Assembly (NCBI GenBank): GCA_033344775.1
Contig: JAWPMT010000005.1
Location: 620,001-684,000 of the forward strand
Reading direction: 5' to 3'
DNA: 64,000 nt
From: Cytophagales bacterium
Lineage (GTDB): Bacteria > Bacteroidota > Bacteroidia > Cytophagales > Cyclobacteriaceae
Below, one piece after another: positions 61,104 through 64,000 of this stretch; the stretch's first letter is position 1, and every line of letters starts with the position of its first letter. A model generated the notes under the pieces. It saw only the letters and a list, made by a program, of their open reading frames with translations. It did no database searches and was not told where the DNA came from. A program made the translations under genes and the position numbers.

Positions 61104-62108
61104 ATGAAAACGGTTCAGAAAATATTAACGGTCTATGGCATATTCTTGAGCTTCAGCTTATACGGTGGAGGCTACAATGAAGAGCGTATCGTGAACCTGA
61201 GAGGAGTTTGGAAGTTTTCCATCGGTGACAACATGGACTGGGCTGATCCCAATTACGATGATTCCAACTGGGAGCGCATCTACGTCCCTTCTACCTGGGA
61301 AGACGAAGGATTTAATGGCTATGACGGATTCGCATGGTATCGGGTCAATTTCGAAATAGACGGAGATATAGACCTGGGCACATTGAACATCGAACTAGGC
61401 TACATCGATGATGTGGATGAGGTTTACATCAACGGACATTTAGTCGGATTTAGTGGTGGTTTCCCCCCTGATTTCTACACCGCTTATAATGCCTTTAGAA
61501 AGTACCCTATCCCCGCACATGTCATCAATGAAAATGGTATTAACACCATCGCCGTGCGAGTCTTTGATACCGTGCTCGAAGGTGGGATCATCCGTGGCAA
61601 TGTTGGCATCTACCATGAAAAGTATTCAAGAGTCAACAGCATGCAGCTGAATGGCGTTTGGAAAATCAGAGAAGGTGATCGCGAGGAATGGAAAGAAACA
61701 GATGTTGATGATGAACGATGGACGGACATCATGGTCCCTAGCTACTGGAAAAGCCTGAAATATAAGTTTGAACCACGCAGGGGATTTGCCTGGTATCGCA
61801 AAGAATTCACTTTAAGCGATGATCTAAAGGATGTAGAGGAACTGGTTCTCGTCCTCGGACGCATAGATGATTTTGACAAAACTTACCTCAATGGACACCT
61901 CATTGGATGGACCAATGATGGCGAAAGATTTGGGAGGTCTAATTCCTACCGGGAATATCGCATCTATGGGTTGCTTGAAAAGTACTTGAATCGAAACGGC
62001 AAAAACGTAATTGCCATACAAGTAGAAGACATGGGCGGGAATGCCGGCATCTATGAAGGCCCCATCGGCATTTGTCCTGCCGATGAGTACCGAAGGTTCA
62101 TTAATTGA
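61104..62108 (+). CDS. Exported protein of two tandem GH2-type sugar-binding (jelly-roll) domains
   Basis: A 334-residue protein with a signal peptide (about 1-21). Two homologous domains (about 28-175 and 182-330) share L-x-G-V-W-K, D-x-W-x-x-x-x-V-P-S-x-W, G-F-A-W-Y-R and Y-I/L-N-G-H-L-x-G. This is the galactose-binding-like fold that precedes the catalytic barrel in GH2 beta-galactosidases. No catalytic domain follows, so it is probably a carbohydrate-binding protein. The two halves clearly arose by duplication. The stop overlaps the convergent GH113-like gene by 8 bases. Confidence 0.8.
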   Translation: MKTVQKILTVYGIFLSFSLYGGGYNEERIVNLRGVWKFSIGDNMDWADPNYDDSNWERIYVPSTWEDEGFNGYDGFAWYRVNFEIDGDIDLGTLNIELGYIDDVDEVYINGHLVGFSGGFPPDFYTAYNAFRKYPIPAHVINENGINTIAVRVFDTVLEGGIIRGNVGIYHEKYSRVNSMQLNGVWKIREGDREEWKETDVDDERWTDIMVPSYWKSLKYKFEPRRGFAWYRKEFTLSDDLKDVEELVLVLGRIDDFDKTYLNGHLIGWTNDGERFGRSNSYREYRIYGLLEKYLNRNGKNVIAIQVEDMGGNAGIYEGPIGICPADEYRRFIN

Positions 62109-63138
62109 GATAACTTCCGAAGTGGGATTGGATCACCACTTCGGCTGTCTTTCCCTGGGGTGTAAAAGCCCCATTAGAAGGTCCACCATAATTCTTCCGT
62201 AAGTGCCATTTCCACAGGAAGCCGCCGGCAAACCAGGACTCATCCCAAAATACATTATACAGCGCCTGATAGGCATCTGCCTGAGCCTGCATATTGATTG
62301 CATCACTTCCTTTATCAATCTCCCAGTGTTTACCGGCTGTACCTGTCAGGCTCTGATACCCATATTCGGTAAATAGGATTGGTCGATCTGCTCTTTTACT
62401 GAATTGCTCAAGTTGCTTTTTAACCGGCTGCCATCCTGCCTCCAATTCTGTCACACTGGGTGCAGGGTTTTCTGAAACAGGAAAATAGGCATCGATCCCG
62501 ATGTAGTCTAACTCGTCCCAAAACTGGATCTTATCATAATTATCCCAATTCGATGCATAAGTGAGTGGCCCCTGGTACACTTGCCTTACATCACGGATGA
62601 GCGTTCGCCAAAAAGCTTCGCGTTTCACCCCCGCGATACGGAACTCAGTTCCTACACAAAACATGTCGACTTTCATAGAATCTGCAATCCGGGCATGATT
62701 GAGGATATATTGCCGGTATCCCTGCTCCCATATCTGCCAGTCTTCTTCAGTGGTAAGATCATATTCACCTGGCCAGCCCTGCCCCATCACCCATACATGA
62801 GGTTTCAATAATACCTTCAAGTCATAATCCTGGGAACATTTGATCAACTCACAAGTGCCGTCTGATCGTTCGCCCCACCACTGTCTTTCGTGATCAAAGG
62901 ATACATTCGGTTGCCCTTTCCGAGAAAAGCCAAACGGGATCAGCGCTACCCAATTGGCATTGGTTTTCTCTACCCCTCCAAACAAAGAAGGTGATACTTT
63001 TTGAGGTGGAGAGACCAGGCTCACTCCATTTACCGGGATTTTCTTTTGAGATGAGGCGATGCTTTTCCCGCTGAATGACAGGTAAGCCACCACCGATAAT
63101 ACCACAACGGAAATGATGATGATCAGTCTGAGACGCAT
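62101..63138 (-). CDS. GH113-like glycoside hydrolase, membrane anchored
   Basis: A 345-residue protein with an N-terminal hydrophobic helix (about 5-24) that may be an uncleaved anchor or signal, then a TIM-barrel domain (about 35-340). Probable catalytic residues are the acid/base Glu in FCVGTEFRIAG (about 165) and the nucleophile Glu in ILFTEYGYQS (about 257), with KPHVWVMGQGWPGEY and IGIDAYFPVSE as further family-like segments. GH113 members are beta-mannanases; substrate specificity here is not proven. Confidence 0.8.
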   Translation of the reverse strand: MRLRLIIIISVVVLSVVAYLSFSGKSIASSQKKIPVNGVSLVSPPQKVSPSLFGGVEKTNANWVALIPFGFSRKGQPNVSFDHERQWWGERSDGTCELIKCSQDYDLKVLLKPHVWVMGQGWPGEYDLTTEEDWQIWEQGYRQYILNHARIADSMKVDMFCVGTEFRIAGVKREAFWRTLIRDVRQVYQGPLTYASNWDNYDKIQFWDELDYIGIDAYFPVSENPAPSVTELEAGWQPVKKQLEQFSKRADRPILFTEYGYQSLTGTAGKHWEIDKGSDAINMQAQADAYQALYNVFWDESWFAGGFLWKWHLRKNYGGPSNGAFTPQGKTAEVVIQSHFGSYLN

Positions 63139-63180
63139 GGTATTGAAAACGAAGTAACGCGAAAACGGTTCAGCTAAGCC

Positions 63181-64000
63181 TTAAAATCGCTCGATTTTCG
63201 CCCCAAGCGCATTGAGTCGTGTATCGATGTGCTGATAGCCACGATCTATTTGCTCAACATTATGGATCACACTGGAGCCTTCTGCCGACATAGCTGCGAT
63301 CAACAAAGAAACACCTGCTCGGATATCAGGAGAAGTCATTTGAATACCTCTTAATGGAACTACGCGATCAAGTCCAATGATCGTCGCACGGTGTGGATCA
63401 CAAAGAATGATCTGTGCGCCCATATCAATCAACTTATCTACGAAGAACAGCCGACTCTCAAACATTTTCTGATGTACCAGACACGTTCCTTTTGCCTGCG
63501 TAGCCGTCACGAGGATAACACTGAGCAAATCGGGTGTAAAACCTGGCCATATGGCGTCTGCAATGGTAAGGATCGATCCGTCGATGAATGTATCGATCTC
63601 ATAATGATCCTGCGCAGGGATATACAAATCATCACCCTTCACCTCGATCTGAATACCCAGTCTTCGGAAGGTATCAGGAATCAAACCGAGTTGATCTACA
63701 CGAGCGTCTTTGATGGTTAACTCCGACTGGGTCATTGCAGCCATACCAATGAAGCTACCAATCTCAATCATATCGGGTAACATGGTGTGTGAAGTACCAT
63801 TCAACTCCTTCACACCGGTGATCTTCAATAAATTCGAACCAATTCCTTCAATTTGTGCGCCCATGCGCACCAACATGTTGCACAATTGCTGTAAGTAGGG
63901 TTCGCAGGCAGCATTGTAGATGGTCGTCAACCCTTCAGCCAGCGTAGCAGCCATTACAATGTTGGCCGTACCTGTCACAGAAGCTTCATCCAGGTGCATA
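63181..64000 (-). CDS. murA: UDP-N-acetylglucosamine 1-carboxyvinyltransferase (N-terminal part outside window)
   Basis: Adds enolpyruvate to UDP-GlcNAc, the first committed step of peptidoglycan synthesis. About 273 codons of the C-terminal part are present (full length about 435). The window edge cuts the gene before HLDEASVTGTANIVMAATLAEG. Following segments are NAACEPYLQQLCNMLVRMGAQIEGIGS, then the C-terminal IRAGVSLLIAAMSAEGSSVIHNVEQIDRGY (the usual end-of-barrel motif), and IDTRLNALGAKIERF. The fosfomycin-target loop (Cys or Asp near 115) lies beyond the window. The frame continues past position 64000. Confidence 0.96.
   Translation of the reverse strand, partial: MHLDEASVTGTANIVMAATLAEGLTTIYNAACEPYLQQLCNMLVRMGAQIEGIGSNLLKITGVKELNGTSHTMLPDMIEIGSFIGMAAMTQSELTIKDARVDQLGLIPDTFRRLGIQIEVKGDDLYIPAQDHYEIDTFIDGSILTIADAIWPGFTPDLLSVILVTATQAKGTCLVHQKMFESRLFFVDKLIDMGAQIILCDPHRATIIGLDRVVPLRGIQMTSPDIRAGVSLLIAAMSAEGSSVIHNVEQIDRGYQHIDTRLNALGAKIERF

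Noticed and set aside
1-64000. CRISPR arrays, tRNA or rRNA genes, insertion sequences
   Set aside because: Intergenic regions were read for regularly spaced repeats, the T-loop GTTCRANNC pattern and transposase-like readings. None was convincing.

Overview
The window is a piece of a chromosome from the Bacteroidota, most likely a marine Cytophagales bacterium. The assignment rests on a SusC/SusD outer-membrane pair, a type IX secretion (T9SS) sorting domain, an IPExxxVDY protein beside pyruvate kinase, DUF2911 and DUF418 proteins, a tRNA-guanine transglycosylase without zinc cysteines, and TTTG/TAnnTTTG-like promoter elements. No rRNA, tRNA, CRISPR array, integrase or IS transposase was seen.

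Left part (1-13105), housekeeping: a pyruvate kinase fragment and its IPExxxVDY partner run leftwards. The acpP-fabF-rnc cluster and nadE run rightwards. Then come a MORN-type lipid/cell-surface protein, yidD, a POTRA/beta-barrel protein, an SDR-DUF2867 protein, fabI and ispE. Between fabI and ispE sits a four-helix-bundle (S23-type) gene bracketed by an inverted repeat, which looks like a small inserted cassette.

12398-18874 is a dense leftward run that may be one operon: tgt, an LptF/LptG permease, an EamA transporter, a small multi-pass membrane protein with an HxxxH motif, a PhnD-like binding protein fused to a membrane anchor and tandem SHOCT-like motifs, and a Crp/Fnr regulator. 19525-27495 holds a DUF418 protein coupled to a large BNR-repeat protein, an outer-membrane barrel protein, and a rightward run of glycosyltransferase, ECF sigma factor and rsmG. 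27876-33578 is a SusC-SusD-lipoprotein operon without attached hydrolases.

The centrepiece is 34072-53542: about 19.5 kb of tightly packed leftward genes encoding a contractile injection system (CIS, a phage-tail-like nanomachine). From promoter to end it encodes a DUF4255 cap protein, an unrecognised 314-residue protein, sheath, two tube proteins, a 49-residue DUF5908 protein, a LysM tube/baseplate protein, VgrG-like spike, PAAR tip, gp25-like protein, a very large baseplate J protein, a fibre-like protein, a second baseplate protein and a tape-measure protein. No TssJ/L/M membrane complex is present, so it is of the extracellular (PVC/Afp/AlgoCIS-like) or anchored CIS class rather than a classical T6SS. 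The usual AAA+ ATPase is not in the window.

Right part (53885-64000): a small secreted endonuclease/exonuclease/phosphatase-family protein, a 1401-residue secreted nuclease with four tandem LTD-like repeats and a T9SS tail, a DUF2911 protein, a small secreted protein, a protein of two GH2-type sugar-binding domains, a GH113-like glycosidase, and the C-terminal part of murA.
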